Source of the DNA: Streptomyces sp. A0958
Lineage (GTDB): Bacteria; Actinomycetota; Actinomycetes; Streptomycetales; Streptomycetaceae
Direction of reading: 5' to 3'
DNA length: 64,000 nt
NCBI RefSeq assembly: GCF_004795035.1
Contig: NZ_SSBK01000001.1
Coordinates: 310,001-374,000 of the forward strand
A program made the position numbers and the translations under genes. The notes beneath the pieces were generated by a model, which made no database searches, was not told the DNA's origin, and worked only from the letters and a program-made list of their open reading frames with translations. Below, one piece after another: positions 49,837 to 59,696 of this stretch; positions within the stretch are counted from its first letter, which is position 1; every line of letters starts with the position of its first letter.

Positions 49837-50892
49837 GTGCAGGAACTCCACGACGCGCCCCTCGCCCCCCTGACCACCTTCCGGCTCGGCGGCCCCGCCA
49901 CCCGCCTCCTGGCCGCCACGACGGACGCCGAGGTGGTCGAGGCCGTGCGGGAGGCCGACGACAGCGGCACCCCGCTCCTGATCATCGGCGGCGGCAGCAA
50001 CCTGGTCATCGGGGACAAGGGCTTCGAGGGCACGGCCCTGCGCATCGCCACCAAGGGCTTCGTGCTCGACGGCGCCTCCCTCGAACTGGCCGCCGGGGAG
50101 ACCTGGACCGACGCCGTCGCCCGCACCGTGGACGCCGGCCTCGCGGGCCTCGAATGCCTGGCCGGAATCCCCGGCTCGGCCGGCGCCACCCCCATCCAGA
50201 ACGTCGGCGCGTACGGGCAGGAGGTGTCCTCCACCATCACGGAGGTCGTCGCCTACGACCGGCGGACCCGCGAAACCGTCACCCTCCCGAACTCCGAGTG
50301 CGCGTTCTCCTACCGGCACAGCCGCTTCAAGGCCGAACCCGACCGGTACGTGGTGCTGCGCGTCCGCTTCGGTCTGGAGGAGTCCGGCGGCCTCTCCGCG
50401 CCGCTCAAGTACCCCGAAACCGCGCGCGCCATGGGCGTCGCGGAGGGTGAGCGCGTTCCTGCGGCCGCCGCCCGCGAAACCGTGCTGCGGCTGCGCGCCG
50501 GCAAGGGCATGGTGCTCGACCCCGAGGACCACGACACCTGGTCGGCCGGGTCCTTCTTCACCAACCCGATCCTGGAACAGGCCGAGTTCGACGCCTTCCT
50601 GGCCCGGGTCGCGGACCGGCTCGGCCCCGACGTGACGCCCCCCGCCTTCCCGGCCGGCGAGGGCCGCACCAAGACCTCCGCGGCCTGGCTCATCGACCGG
50701 GCCGGCTTCACCAAGGGCTACGGCACCGGACCCGCCCGCATCTCCACCAAGCACACGCTCGCCCTCACCAACCGGGGCGCGGCGACCACCGAAGACCTGC
50801 TGGCCCTGGCCCGCGAGGTCGTCGCCGGGGTCCACGCGGCCTTCGGCGTCACCCTCGTCAACGAACCGGTGACCGTGGGCGTGAGCCTGTAG
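49837..50892 (+). CDS. murB: UDP-N-acetylenolpyruvoylglucosamine reductase
   Basis: 351 residues. It makes UDP-N-acetylmuramate for peptidoglycan. FAD-binding PLTTFRLGGPATRLL and LIIGGGSNLVIGDKGF, then AGIPGSAGATPIQNVGAYGQ, the tyrosine loop EcAFSYRHSRFK, the proton-donor Ser in TWSAGSFFTNPIL and the final SAAWLIDRAGFTKG are all present. GTG 49837 is chosen; TACTCT lies seven bases upstream and no Shine-Dalgarno is visible, so the message may be leaderless. Confidence 0.96.
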   Translation: MQELHDAPLAPLTTFRLGGPATRLLAATTDAEVVEAVREADDSGTPLLIIGGGSNLVIGDKGFEGTALRIATKGFVLDGASLELAAGETWTDAVARTVDAGLAGLECLAGIPGSAGATPIQNVGAYGQEVSSTITEVVAYDRRTRETVTLPNSECAFSYRHSRFKAEPDRYVVLRVRFGLEESGGLSAPLKYPETARAMGVAEGERVPAAAARETVLRLRAGKGMVLDPEDHDTWSAGSFFTNPILEQAEFDAFLARVADRLGPDVTPPAFPAGEGRTKTSAAWLIDRAGFTKGYGTGPARISTKHTLALTNRGAATTEDLLALAREVVAGVHAAFGVTLVNEPVTVGVSL

Positions 50893-50924
50893 GACCTGCG
50901 CGCGGCACGCTCGGCACGCCGCGC

Positions 50925-51560
50925 TCAGTACGCCACGCCGACGCCCTGTTTCACCGTCGCCGGGTCGTCGGTCAGCGCCAGCATCGCGTGGGCCACATCG
51001 GCCCGGGAGATGGTCCGGCCGCTGCGCGGATTGCCGCCGACGACCGTCCGGTAGGTGCCCGTCATCGGACCGTTCGTCAGCTTCGGCGGACGCACCGACG
51101 TCCATTCCGTGGCCGAGGCCGCCAGCGCCGCCTCCATCGCGGTGAGATCCGCGTACACATCCTTGAGGACAGCGCCGATCACCGAGCGCACCATCCGGTC
51201 CAGCAGCGGGTCGTCGGCGGGCTCCGGGGCGACCGGGGCGGCGCTGACCACCAGCAGCCGCCGGGTGCCCTCCGCCTCCATGGCCGTCAGCACGGTGCGG
51301 GTCAGCCGCTCGGCGATCCCCTCGGCCTTGCGGCCCCTGGCCCCGAGGCCGGAGAGGACCGCGTCGCGGCCCGCCACCGCCTCGCGGAGCGCCTCCGGGT
51401 CGTCGATCCGGGCAGCGGCGTGCACCGTGACGTCCGAGAGGGGCACCGCGAGCCGGGCGGGATCGCGGACCACCGCCGTCACCTCGTGCCCCGCCGCCAC
51501 CGCCTGGCGGACGATCTCCTGCCCGATACCGCCTGTCGCACCGAACACCGTGAGCTTCAT
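50925..51560 (-). CDS. NmrA-type NAD(P)H-binding oxidoreductase
   Basis: 211 residues. MKLTVFGATGGIGQEIVRQA is the nucleotide site; AVLSGLGARGRKA, LLVVSAAPV and SVRPPKLTNGPMTG are typical of atypical SDRs of the NmrA/BLVRB group. ATG 51560 is preferred to upstream starts inside the operators. It is divergent from a TetR gene, sharing a control region with two palindromes, so it is the likely regulated target. Confidence 0.9.
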   Translation of the reverse strand: MKLTVFGATGGIGQEIVRQAVAAGHEVTAVVRDPARLAVPLSDVTVHAAARIDDPEALREAVAGRDAVLSGLGARGRKAEGIAERLTRTVLTAMEAEGTRRLLVVSAAPVAPEPADDPLLDRMVRSVIGAVLKDVYADLTAMEAALAASATEWTSVRPPKLTNGPMTGTYRTVVGGNPRSGRTISRADVAHAMLALTDDPATVKQGVGVAY

Positions 51561-51574
51561 GGCACATCCTTCCA

Positions 51575-51619
51575 AGGTGAGTAAGTATTCACTCACCTCT
51601 AGAGTGAGTGGGTACTCAC
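51575..51619. promoter_or_regulatory. Two palindromic operators in the divergent control region
   Basis: AGGTGAGT/ACTCACCT (51575-51582 with 51591-51598) and GTGAGT/ACTCAC (51604-51609 with 51614-51619) share the GTGAGT...ACTCAC half-sites. They stand between the NmrA gene and the TetR gene and are almost certainly bound by that TetR. Confidence 0.8.
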
Positions 51620-51647
51620 CCACCCGTCAAGCCTCGTTGGAGCGCAC

Positions 51648-52247
51648 ATGGAGCAGAAGCCGGCCCGCGCCCGCCTCATCGACGCCGCCCACCAGCTCAT
51701 GCAGACCAAGGGCCTGGCCCGGACCACCACCAAGGAGATCGCCAAGGCGGCCGGCTGCTCGGAGGCCGCGCTCTACAAGCACTTCCTCAGCAAGGAAGAG
51801 CTCTTCGTGGTCGTCCTGCAGGAACGGCTCCCCAAGGTCGACCTGCGCAAGCTCATCGCCGACCCGGGCGCGGGAGAGCGCTCGGTCGAGGAGATCCTCA
51901 CCGCCATCGCCCGCCAGGCCGCCCTGTTCTACGAGCAGAGCTTCCCGATCGCCGCGTCCCTGTACGCCGAGCCGAGGCTCAAGGAACGCCACGACGCAGC
52001 CATGCGCGAACTGGGAACCGGCCCCCACCTGCCCATTCGCGGCGTGGACACCTATCTGCGGGCCGAACAGACCGCGGGCCGGGTACCCGCCGACGCCGAC
52101 ACCTACGCGGCCGCCTCCCTGCTGGTGGGGGCCTGCGCCCAGCGCGCGTTCGCGTACGACGCCACGGAGACCGGCGAACCGCCGCAGTCCCTCGACGCCT
52201 TCGCCGCGTCCCTCGCCCGGACCCTGCTGCGCGGCCTCGGCCAGTAG
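51648..52247 (+). CDS. TetR-family regulator
   Basis: 199 residues. The helix-turn-helix is at about 8-52 (LIDAAHQLMQTKGLARTTTK, EIAKAAGCSEAALYKHFLSK), followed by a TetR_C helical bundle. ATG 51648 has GGAG seven bases upstream. The two palindromes in the 87-bp divergent region suggest that it represses itself and the reductase gene. The inducer is unknown. Confidence 0.92.
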   Translation: MEQKPARARLIDAAHQLMQTKGLARTTTKEIAKAAGCSEAALYKHFLSKEELFVVVLQERLPKVDLRKLIADPGAGERSVEEILTAIARQAALFYEQSFPIAASLYAEPRLKERHDAAMRELGTGPHLPIRGVDTYLRAEQTAGRVPADADTYAAASLLVGACAQRAFAYDATETGEPPQSLDAFAASLARTLLRGLGQ

Positions 52248-52287
52248 CCGGCCGGCGGCCGCCGGCCCCGGGCCGCCGGCCCCGGGC

Positions 52288-53310
52288 TCAGGCCGCGGGC
52301 TTCGCCAGCCAGTCGTCGACCCCCGCCAGCAGCTCCGCGCGCACCGGCTCGGGCGCCGAGGAACCCCGTACCGACTGGCGGGCCAGCTCGGCCAGCTCCT
52401 CGTCCGTGAACGCGTGATGGCGGCGCACCAGGTCGTACTGCGCGGCCAGCCGGGAGCCGAAGAGCAGCGGGTCGTCGGCACCGAGCGCCATCGGCACACC
52501 GGCGTCGAACAGCGTGCGCAGGGGCACGTCGGACGGCTTCTCGTAGACGCCGAGCGCCACATTCGACGCCGGGCACACCTCGCAGGTCACCCCGCTCTCC
52601 GCCAGCCTGCGCAGCAGCCGGGGGTCCTCGGCCGCCCGCACGCCGTGCCCCACCCGGGAGGCATCCAGGTCGTCCAGGCAGTCGCGGACGCTGGCCGGGC
52701 CCGACAGCTCGCCCCCGTGCGGGGCGGCCAGCAGACCGCCCTCCCTGGCGATCGCGAAGGCCCGGTCGAAGTCACGGGCCATGCCGCGCCGCTCGTCGTT
52801 GGAGAGCCCGAAGCCGACGACGCCCCGGTCCGCGTACCGCACGGCGAGCCGCGCGAGGGTCCGGGCGTCCAGCGGGTGCTTCATCCGGTTGGCCGCGATG
52901 ACCACCCGGATCGGCAGCCCGGTCCCGCGAGAGGCGCTGTCCACCGCGTCCAGGATGATCTCGATCGCCGGAATCAGCCCGCCGAGCAGGTGCGCGTACG
53001 AGGTGGGGTCGACCTGGATCTCCAGCCAGCCGGAACCGTCCGCCACGTCCTCCTGGGCGGTCTCGTGCACCAGCCGCTGGATGTCCTCGGGGGCCCGCAG
53101 GCAGGACCGGGCGATGTCGTACAGCCGCTGGAAGCGGAACCAGCCGCGCTCGTCCGTCGCACGCAGCTCGGGGGGCTCCCCGCCGGTCAGGGCCTCGGGC
53201 AGCCGCACGCCGTACTTGTCGGCGAGCTCCAGCAGCGTCGTGGGCCGCATCGACCCGGTGAAGTGCAGGTGCAGGTGGGCCTTGGGCAACAGACGTACAT
53301 CACGCTCCAT
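52288..53310 (-). CDS. add: Adenosine deaminase
   Basis: 340 residues. It deaminates adenosine to inosine. Metal ligands are in PKAHLHLHFTGSMRPTTLLE, AAPHGGELSGPASVRDCL (His and catalytic Glu), RVGHGVRAAEDP and the Asp of MALGADDPLLF, where most homologues have SLNTDDP. CPASNVALG is the conserved substrate loop. ATG 53310 is chosen. The later ALGADDP form is frequent in actinobacterial paralogues, so activity is likely but the substrate may differ. Confidence 0.9.
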   Translation of the reverse strand: MERDVRLLPKAHLHLHFTGSMRPTTLLELADKYGVRLPEALTGGEPPELRATDERGWFRFQRLYDIARSCLRAPEDIQRLVHETAQEDVADGSGWLEIQVDPTSYAHLLGGLIPAIEIILDAVDSASRGTGLPIRVVIAANRMKHPLDARTLARLAVRYADRGVVGFGLSNDERRGMARDFDRAFAIAREGGLLAAPHGGELSGPASVRDCLDDLDASRVGHGVRAAEDPRLLRRLAESGVTCEVCPASNVALGVYEKPSDVPLRTLFDAGVPMALGADDPLLFGSRLAAQYDLVRRHHAFTDEELAELARQSVRGSSAPEPVRAELLAGVDDWLAKPAA

Positions 53311-53382
53311 TCCAAGATCCTGCCGCACGGACGGGGCGTCGCGGTAGCCGCTTTCCCCATCGAGTTGCCCCTCGAACGCGAA

Positions 53383-53412
53383 AGCGACCCCCGGCCGGGG
53401 CCGGGGGTCGCT
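53383..53412 (-). terminator. Terminator of aspC
   Basis: AGCGACCCCCGGCC (53383-53396) pairs with GGCCGGGGGTCGCT (53399-53412). On the minus strand TTTCG follows. It stands between aspC and add. Confidence 0.85.
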
Positions 53413-53431
53413 CACGGGATCGGGGCGGAGA

Positions 53432-54658
53432 CTACGCCTTCGCCTCGCTCAGCAGCTTCTGGATGCGCGAGACGCCCTCGGTGAGGTCGTCGTCGCCCAG
53501 CGCGTACGACAGGCGCAGGTAGCCCGGCGTGCCGAAGGCCTCGCCCGGGACGACCGCCACCTCGGCCTCGTCCAGGATCAGCGCCGCCAGCTCCACCGAG
53601 GTGGCCGGGCGCTTGCCGCGGATCTCCTTGCCGAGCAGATCCTTCACCGACGGGTACGCGTAGAACGCGCCCTCGGGCTCCGGGCAGAACACGCCGTCGA
53701 TGTCGTTGAGCATCCGCACGATGGTCTTGCGGCGCCGGTCGAAGGCGGTGCGCATCTCGGCGACCGCCTCCAGGTCCCCGGAGATGGCGGCCAGCGCGGC
53801 TGCCTGGGAGACGTTGGCGACGTTGGACGTGGCGTGCGACTGGAGGTTGGTCGCGGCCTTCACGACGTCCTTGGGGCCGATGATCCACCCCACGCGCCAG
53901 CCGGTCATCGCGTACGTCTTGGCGACGCCGTTGACCACGATGCACTTGTCGCGCAGCTCGGGCACGATCGCGGGCAGCGAGGTGAACTTCGCGTCCCCGT
54001 AGACCAGGTGCTCGTAGATCTCGTCCGTCATGACCCACAGGCCGTGCTCGACGGCCCAGCGGCCGATCGCCTCGGCATCCGCCTCGCTGTAGACCGCACC
54101 GGTCGGGTTGGACGGGGAGACGAACAGGACGACCTTCGTACGCTCGGTACGGGCCGCCTCCAACTGCTCGACGGAGACCCGGTAGCCGGTGGTCTCGTCG
54201 GCCACGACCTCCACCGGGACGCCGCCGGCCAGGCGGATCGACTCGGGGTAGGTGGTCCAGTACGGCGCCGGGACGATGACCTCGTCGCCCGGGTCGAGGA
54301 TCGCGGCGAAGGCCTCGTAGATGGCCTGCTTGCCGCCGTTGGTCACCAGGATCTGGGAGGCGTCGACCTCGTAGCCGGAGTCGCGCAGCGTCTTCTCCGC
54401 GATGGCGGCCTTGAGCTCGGGGAGCCCGCCGGCCGGCGTGTAGCGGTGGTACTTCGGGTTGCGGCAGGCCTCGACCGCGGCGTCGACGATGTAGCCGGGG
54501 GTCGGGAAGTCGGGCTCGCCGGCACCGAAGCCGATCACCGGGCGGCCGGCGGCCTTGAGGGCCTTGGCCTTGGCGTCGACGGCGAGGGTGGCGGACTCGG
54601 AGATGGCACCGATGCGGGCGGAGACCCGGCTCTCGGACGGAGAAGTAGCAGCGCTCAT
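53432..54658 (-). CDS. aspC: Aspartate aminotransferase (class I)
   Basis: 408 residues, PLP-dependent. [46 protein letters not shown] (Asn), [10 protein letters not shown] (Asp-Tyr) and the PLP-lysine in [18 protein letters not shown] are all in place, and the substrate carboxylate Arg is in LRLSYAL. ATG 54658 is used. It converts oxaloacetate and glutamate to aspartate and 2-oxoglutarate, and sits in its conserved position before tRNA-Trp-secE. Confidence 0.95.
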   Translation of the reverse strand: MSAATSPSESRVSARIGAISESATLAVDAKAKALKAAGRPVIGFGAGEPDFPTPGYIVDAAVEACRNPKYHRYTPAGGLPELKAAIAEKTLRDSGYEVDASQILVTNGGKQAIYEAFAAILDPGDEVIVPAPYWTTYPESIRLAGGVPVEVVADETTGYRVSVEQLEAARTERTKVVLFVSPSNPTGAVYSEADAEAIGRWAVEHGLWVMTDEIYEHLVYGDAKFTSLPAIVPELRDKCIVVNGVAKTYAMTGWRVGWIIGPKDVVKAATNLQSHATSNVANVSQAAALAAISGDLEAVAEMRTAFDRRRKTIVRMLNDIDGVFCPEPEGAFYAYPSVKDLLGKEIRGKRPATSVELAALILDEAEVAVVPGEAFGTPGYLRLSYALGDDDLTEGVSRIQKLLSEAKA

Positions 54659-54883
54659 GCCCCCCATGCTCGCAGACCGTTTTCCCCGTCGGCACAGGGG
54701 TTTCAGGGACCGGACAGCACTCGGACAGGATGCGGACACGAAGAGGCCGGGAGCGGTCAGGAGCTATCTGTTCGACGCCGGGCCGCTGAGCACGTACACT
54801 CACCTGTCGTTGGCCTTCACCAGCCGCACCGTTCCTGCATCCGGCACATCCGGGAGCATGCGGTAGGTTGGTGGAAACCACAA

Positions 54884-54956
54884 AGGGTCGTAGCTCAATT
54901 GGTAGAGCACTGGTCTCCAAAACCAGCGGTTGGGGGTTCAAGTCCCTCCGGCCCTG
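54884..54956 (+). tRNA. tRNA-Trp (CCA)
   Basis: Acceptor AGGGTCG pairs with CGGCCCT (one T-G pair), discriminator G. The loop CTGGT-CTCCAAA-ACCAG gives anticodon CCA. It is the tRNA that precedes secE in actinobacteria. CCA is not encoded. Confidence 0.96.
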
Positions 54957-55062
54957 CTACACACTCCTTCGCCAGGATGTGTGCGCATGTACGTACTTCA
55001 ATGCACCGCCGTGCGGCTCCACCGGGCGCGGCACGGCCACGACCCGGAATCAGGTGAGAAGC

Positions 55063-55347
55063 GTGACGGACGCCGTGGGCTCCATCGACATGCCTGATGC
55101 CGAGGACGAAGTCCCCGAGTCGAAGAAGACCCGGAAGGGCGGCAAGCGCGGCAAGAAGGGCCCTCTGGGCCGTCTCGCGCTCTTCTACCGCCAGATCATC
55201 GCCGAGCTGCGCAAGGTCGTCTGGCCGACGCGCAACCAGCTGACGACGTACACCTCCGTGGTGATCGTGTTCGTGGTCGTCATGATTGGTCTCGTAACCG
55301 TGATTGACTTCGGTTTCGCGCGGGTCGTCAAGTACGTCTTCGGCTGA
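55063..55347 (+). CDS. secE: Preprotein translocase subunit SecE
   Basis: 94 residues. A charged N-terminus ([20 protein letters not shown]) precedes the amphipathic helix [20 protein letters not shown] and one membrane helix [20 protein letters not shown], the single-helix SecE. It clamps SecY in the translocon. GTG 55063 follows AGGTGAGAA. 74 bp precede nusG. Confidence 0.95.
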   Translation: MTDAVGSIDMPDAEDEVPESKKTRKGGKRGKKGPLGRLALFYRQIIAELRKVVWPTRNQLTTYTSVVIVFVVVMIGLVTVIDFGFARVVKYVFG

Positions 55348-55421
55348 TCCACGCGGAGGGCGCCTCATGGGCGCCCCTTTCGCATGTTCCACCCATATGT
55401 ATCCAGGAAGAAGCAGCCACC

Positions 55422-56273
55422 GTGTCTGACCCGAACCTGAACGACGCCGTCGAGCCGACGGCGGGCGCCTTCGAGTCCGCCGAGGACGAGCTCGACATCG
55501 TCGAGGCGGCGGACGCCGAGGAGCCGGACCAGGCCGAAGCTGCCGACGCCGCCGACGAGGCCCCCGAGGCCGGTGCCGCCGACGAGGACTCCGAGGACGA
55601 CGCCGAGGAGACCACGGACGCCGCCGACGAGGAGGAGGCCGAGCCGGCCGAGCCCGTCGACCCCGTCACCGCCCTGCGCGAGGAGCTTCGCGGCCTGCCG
55701 GGCGAGTGGTACGTCATCCACACGTACGCCGGTTACGAGAAGCGTGTGAAGGCCAACCTGGAGCAGCGCGCCGTCTCGCTGAACGTGGAGGAGTTCATCT
55801 ATCAGGCCGAGGTGCCTGAGGAGGAAATCGTCCAGATCAAGAACGGCGAGCGCAAGAACGTCCGTCAGAACAAGCTCCCGGGGTACGTCCTGGTGCGTAT
55901 GGACCTGACGAACGAGTCCTGGGGCGTCGTCCGCAACACCCCCGGCGTCACCGGCTTCGTGGGCAACGCCTACGACCCGTACCCGCTGACCCTGGACGAG
56001 ATCGTCAAGATGCTCGCGCCGGAGGCCGAGGAGAAGGCCGCCCGCGAGGCCGCCGAGGCCGAGGGCAAGCCGGCCCCGTCCCGCAAGGTCGAGGTCCAGG
56101 TCCTGGACTTCGAGGTGGGCGACTCGGTCACCGTCACCGACGGCCCGTTCGCGACGCTGCAGGCGACGATCAACGAGATCAACGCCGACTCGAAGAAGGT
56201 CAAGGGCCTCGTCGAGATCTTCGGTCGCGAGACCCCGGTCGAGCTCAGCTTCGACCAGATCCAGAAGAACTAG
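55422..56273 (+). CDS. nusG: Transcription termination/antitermination factor NusG
   Basis: 283 residues. The first 85 are an acidic Ala/Glu/Asp extension usual for streptomycete NusG. The NGN domain starts at [20 protein letters not shown], contains [20 protein letters not shown] and [10 protein letters not shown], and the KOW domain is [20 protein letters not shown] with [16 protein letters not shown]. It couples RNA polymerase with Rho and ribosomes. Its own strong terminator follows. Confidence 0.96.
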   Translation: MSDPNLNDAVEPTAGAFESAEDELDIVEAADAEEPDQAEAADAADEAPEAGAADEDSEDDAEETTDAADEEEAEPAEPVDPVTALREELRGLPGEWYVIHTYAGYEKRVKANLEQRAVSLNVEEFIYQAEVPEEEIVQIKNGERKNVRQNKLPGYVLVRMDLTNESWGVVRNTPGVTGFVGNAYDPYPLTLDEIVKMLAPEAEEKAAREAAEAEGKPAPSRKVEVQVLDFEVGDSVTVTDGPFATLQATINEINADSKKVKGLVEIFGRETPVELSFDQIQKN

Positions 56274-56303
56274 CGCTTTCCGCTCGCTTCTGGACACATG
56301 CCT

Positions 56304-56354
56304 ACCGAGCAGGTCAGACAGGCTGTCGAAGCCGGTCTGACCTGCTCGGTTTTT
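56304..56354 (+). terminator. Strong terminator after nusG
   Basis: ACCGAGCAGGTCAGAC (56304-56319) pairs perfectly with GTCTGACCTGCTCGGT (56335-56350), followed by TTTT. Confidence 0.95.
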
Positions 56355-56380
56355 GGTCGCGCAGCTATACCCGTTATCGT
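56353..56380 (+). promoter_or_regulatory. Candidate rplK promoter
   Basis: TTGGTC (56353-56358) and TATCGT (56375-56380) are 16 bp apart, directly after the nusG terminator and about 70 bp before rplK. Confidence 0.4.
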
Positions 56381-56449
56381 TGTGCGGTATGCCTGCATCC
56401 GGATGACCGGATGACGGCGAAAACTCTCACTAGGACCCGGAGAGAGCAC

Positions 56450-56884
56450 ATGCCTCCCAAGAAGAAGAAGGTCACGGGGCTTATCAAGCTCCAGATCAAC
56501 GCCGGTGCGGCCAACCCGGCCCCGCCGGTCGGCCCCGCGCTGGGCCAGCACGGCGTCAACATCATGGAGTTCTGCAAGGCCTACAACGCCGCGACCGAGT
56601 CGCAGCGTGGCATGGTCGTGCCGGTGGAGATCACGGTCTACGAGGACCGCTCCTTCACCTTCATCACCAAGACTCCGCCGGCCGCCAAGCTGATCCTCAA
56701 GGCCGCGGGTGTGGACAAGGGCTCCGGCGAGCCGCACAAGACCAAGGTCGCCAAGCTGACGGCCGACCAGGTCCGCGAGATCGCCACGACGAAGCTCCCC
56801 GACCTGAACGCCAATGACCTCGACGCCGCGTCGAAGATCATCGCCGGCACCGCCCGTTCCATGGGCATCACGGTCGAAGGCTGA
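56450..56884 (+). CDS. rplK: Ribosomal protein uL11
   Basis: 144 residues. [40 protein letters not shown] and the C-terminal RNA-binding [20 protein letters not shown] with [10 protein letters not shown]. It binds 23S rRNA at the thiostrepton/GTPase centre and is needed for RelA activation. ATG 56450 follows GGAGAGAG. Confidence 0.97.
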
Positions 56885-56964
56885 TTCAGCCCCACCCCCT
56901 CAGTGGTAGGACCAAGCGCTGGTCCGCACCACGACTCCACACTCTGAAACCATCAGGAGTAGAA

Positions 56965-57687
56965 GTGAAGCGCAGCAAGAACCTCCGCGCTGCGGACGCC
57001 AAGATCGACCGGGAGCGCCTGTACGCCCCGCTCGAGGCCGTCCGTCTCGCCAAGGACACCGCCTCCACGAAGTTCGACGGCACCGTCGAGGTCGCCTTCC
57101 GCCTGGGTGTCGACCCGCGCAAGGCCGACCAGATGGTCCGCGGCACCGTGAACCTCCCGCACGGCACCGGCAAGACCGCCCGGGTCCTGGTCTTCGCGAC
57201 CGGTGACCGTGCTGCGGCCGCGGAAGCCGCCGGAGCCGACATCGTCGGCTCCGACGAGCTCATCGACGAGGTGGCGAAGGGCCGTCTGGACTTCGACGCC
57301 GTCGTCGCGACCCCGGACCTCATGGGCAAGGTCGGCCGCCTCGGCCGCGTGCTCGGTCCGCGTGGTCTGATGCCGAACCCGAAGACCGGCACCGTCACCC
57401 CCGACGTCGTGAAGGCTGTCAACGACATCAAGGGCGGCAAGATCGAGTTCCGCGTCGACAAGCACTCGAACCTGCACTTCATCATCGGCAAGGTCTCCTT
57501 CGACGAGACCAAGCTGGTGGAGAACTACGCGGCGGCGCTGGAAGAGGTCCTCCGTCTGAAGCCGTCCGCCGCCAAGGGCCGCTACATCAAGAAGGCCGCG
57601 CTGGCGACCACGATGGGCCCCGGCATCCCGCTGGACTCCAACCGCACCCGTAACCTCCTCGTCGAGGAGGACCCGGCCGCCGTCTGA
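56965..57687 (+). CDS. rplA: Ribosomal protein uL1
   Basis: 240 residues. [60 protein letters not shown] and the [20 protein letters not shown] signature are all present. It forms the mobile L1 stalk at the E site and usually represses its own operon by binding a leader. GTG 56965 follows CAGGAG. Confidence 0.97.
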   Translation: MKRSKNLRAADAKIDRERLYAPLEAVRLAKDTASTKFDGTVEVAFRLGVDPRKADQMVRGTVNLPHGTGKTARVLVFATGDRAAAAEAAGADIVGSDELIDEVAKGRLDFDAVVATPDLMGKVGRLGRVLGPRGLMPNPKTGTVTPDVVKAVNDIKGGKIEFRVDKHSNLHFIIGKVSFDETKLVENYAAALEEVLRLKPSAAKGRYIKKAALATTMGPGIPLDSNRTRNLLVEEDPAAV

Positions 57688-57726
57688 GCCCTCGCGCTCG
57701 TACGACCGTCGCGTCACGTGTGACAT

Positions 57727-57765
57727 GGGACGGGCCCCGCAACCTTTCGAGGTGCGGGGCTCGTC
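57727..57765 (+). terminator. Hairpin after rplA
   Basis: GACGGGCCCCGCA near 57729-57741 pairs with TGCGGGGCTCGTC near 57753-57765 with one mismatch. It separates the L11-L1 unit from the lipoprotein gene. Confidence 0.7.
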
Positions 57766-57845
57766 CTCATTCGTACGTGGACATGACTGTCGGTGCCCCG
57801 CTTCGGCGTGGGTCACCGAGATTCGAACGAGGGGTGGAATCGCAG

Positions 57846-58760
57846 ATGGTGAGCAATACCGTACGGCGCGTGGGTCTGTCCGTGGCCGTGGTGGCGGCTC
57901 TTACGTCGGTCGCGGCCTGCGGCGGATCGGACGACGGGGGCAAGGCCAAGAGCGGGAGCGGCGGCGACTCGGTGGCGAAGGCGAGCCCGATCGCCGCGCT
58001 GATCGCCGTGCAGAAGAAGACCGGCAACGCGCACTCGGCCAAGGTCGAGGGCACCACCACCATGGGCAGCGCGATGTCCATGAAGCAGTCCGGTGTCATG
58101 GACTGGTCCGACGGCATCACCGGCACCATGCAGATCACGCAGACCGGCGGCGCCATGGCCGACACCATGGAGCAGCTCGGCAGCGACGGCACGATGGAGG
58201 CCCGTTACTTCAAGGACGGGTACGCGGTGGACATGGGCGAGGCCATGTCCCAGCAGACCGGCGGCAAGCGCTGGATCAGCTACAGCTACGACGACCTCGC
58301 CCAGATGGGCGGCGCCTCCGGGGCGGCGCTGAAGGAACAGATGGAGAACACCACCCCGGACCAGGGGGTGAAGTCGCTGCTGGCCTCCGGCGACGTGAAG
58401 AAGGTCGGCCAGGAGGACGTCCGGGGCGTCTCCGCCACGCACTACTCGGGCACGGTGGACGTCGCCGACCTGACTGCCAAGAACGCCGAGCTCGACGCCG
58501 ACGAGCTGGCCGCCCTCAAGAAGCAGCTGGCCGACGCCGGGATCACCACGGAGACCGTGGACATCTGGGTCGACGGGAACGACCTGCTCGTGAAGAAGAC
58601 CGAGCGCGGCCGGATGAAGACCGGCGAGCTGAACTCGACGGTGTTCTACAGCGACTACGGAACCAAGGTCTCGGTCGAGCGTCCGCCGGCCGCCCAGACC
58701 GTCGAGTTCACCGAGCTGATGAAGCAGCAGCAGGGGGCCATCGGGGGAGCGGCTTCCTAA
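57846..58760 (+). CDS. LppX/LprAFG-like secreted lipoprotein
   Basis: 304 residues. The signal peptide VRRVGLSVAVVAALTSVAAC ends at lipobox Cys 25, then a Gly/Ser linker. The mature part (ARYFKDGYAVDMGEAMSQQT, GQEDVRGVSATHYSGTVDVA, ETVDIWVDGNDLLVKKTERG) has the beta-sheet pattern of the LppX/LprG lipid-carrier fold, assigned by general resemblance. ATG 57846 starts close to the signal. A lipoprotein between rplA and rplJ is, as I recall, regular in streptomycetes. Confidence 0.85.
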   Translation: MVSNTVRRVGLSVAVVAALTSVAACGGSDDGGKAKSGSGGDSVAKASPIAALIAVQKKTGNAHSAKVEGTTTMGSAMSMKQSGVMDWSDGITGTMQITQTGGAMADTMEQLGSDGTMEARYFKDGYAVDMGEAMSQQTGGKRWISYSYDDLAQMGGASGAALKEQMENTTPDQGVKSLLASGDVKKVGQEDVRGVSATHYSGTVDVADLTAKNAELDADELAALKKQLADAGITTETVDIWVDGNDLLVKKTERGRMKTGELNSTVFYSDYGTKVSVERPPAAQTVEFTELMKQQQGAIGGAAS

Positions 58761-58811
58761 CCGGATTCCGGCGAGTTCAAACCCCCCGGGCCCACCCGAA
58801 GTGGGACGGAT

Positions 58812-58841
58812 TTGCTCGGCGCGACCCCGGTCGCGTAGTCT
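58812..58841 (+). promoter_or_regulatory. Promoter of the rplJL unit
   Basis: TTGCTC (58812-58817) and TAGTCT (58836-58841) are 18 bp apart; start expected near 58848, giving a leader of about 205 bases. Confidence 0.65.
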
Positions 58842-58847
58842 TTCGCA

Positions 58848-59010
58848 GAAGCCAAAGACCGCTGGTCGTTGTCTTGAATCCGTGACGGGTTCGAGCAACC
58901 GAAGGCTCCGTTGATGCGGACGACCTGCGCAGGTGACTGTGGATAGCTCCCGGACTTCGTTCCGGTCGAGCTACGCCCTGGCGCCTGCGCCGGGGCGTTT
59001 CGTCTTTCCG
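58848..59010 (+). ncRNA. Ribosomal protein L10 leader with terminator-like stem
   Basis: The leader before rplJ has GC-rich stems, including CTCCCGGACTTCGTTCCGGTCGAG, and ends with CGCCCTGGCGC/GCGCCGGGGCG (58973-58996) followed by TTTCGTCTTT. This fits an L10(L12)4-binding autoregulatory leader with an attenuator. The identification rests on position and structure. Confidence 0.75.
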
Positions 59011-59054
59011 GGCCTTTTGAGCGGTCCTCATCACCCGGAAGGAGGCCGACGCTC

Positions 59055-59612
59055 ATGGCAAGGCCCGACAAGGCTGCAGCGGTAGCCGAGCTCGCGGACC
59101 AGTTCCGCAGCTCGAGCGCCGCCGTGCTGACCGAGTACCGGGGTCTCACCGTGGCACAGCTCAAGCAGCTGCGCCGTTCGCTCGGTGAGAACGCCCAGTA
59201 CGCCGTGGTGAAGAACACGCTGACCAAGATTGCGGCCAACGAGGCCGGGATCGACACGCTGGACGACCTGTTCGCAGGCCCGACGGCGGTTGCCTTCGTC
59301 ACCGGTGACCCGGTGGAGTCGGCGAAGGGTCTTCGTGACTTCGCCAAGGACAACCCCAACCTCATCATCAAGGGCGGTGTCCTTGACGGTAAGGCGCTGT
59401 CCGCCGATGAGATCAAGCAGCTCGCGGACCTCGAGTCCCGCGAGGTTCTGCTCGCCAAGCTGGCCGGTGCCATGAAGGGCAAGCAGACTCAGGCTGCGCA
59501 GCTCTTCCAGGCGCTGCCGTCGAAGTTCGTCCGCACCGCGGAAGCGCTTCGCGTCAAGCTCGAGGAGCAGGGCGGTGCCGGTACGCCGGCTCCCGCCGAG
59601 GCCGCCGAGTAA
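59055..59612 (+). CDS. rplJ: Ribosomal protein uL10
   Basis: 185 residues. [40 protein letters not shown] and [17 protein letters not shown] match L10, the base of the L7/L12 stalk. GGAAGGAGG (59037-59045) supports ATG 59055. Its complex with L12 probably binds the leader and limits its own synthesis. Confidence 0.97.
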   Translation: MARPDKAAAVAELADQFRSSSAAVLTEYRGLTVAQLKQLRRSLGENAQYAVVKNTLTKIAANEAGIDTLDDLFAGPTAVAFVTGDPVESAKGLRDFAKDNPNLIIKGGVLDGKALSADEIKQLADLESREVLLAKLAGAMKGKQTQAAQLFQALPSKFVRTAEALRVKLEEQGGAGTPAPAEAAE

Positions 59613-59696
59613 TTTCGCTCAGCGGTCCAGCGGGCCCCACGTACGCCCGCCGACATATACATCCGGCACCTGCCGAATAGTGGAAGGACGCCTGTC

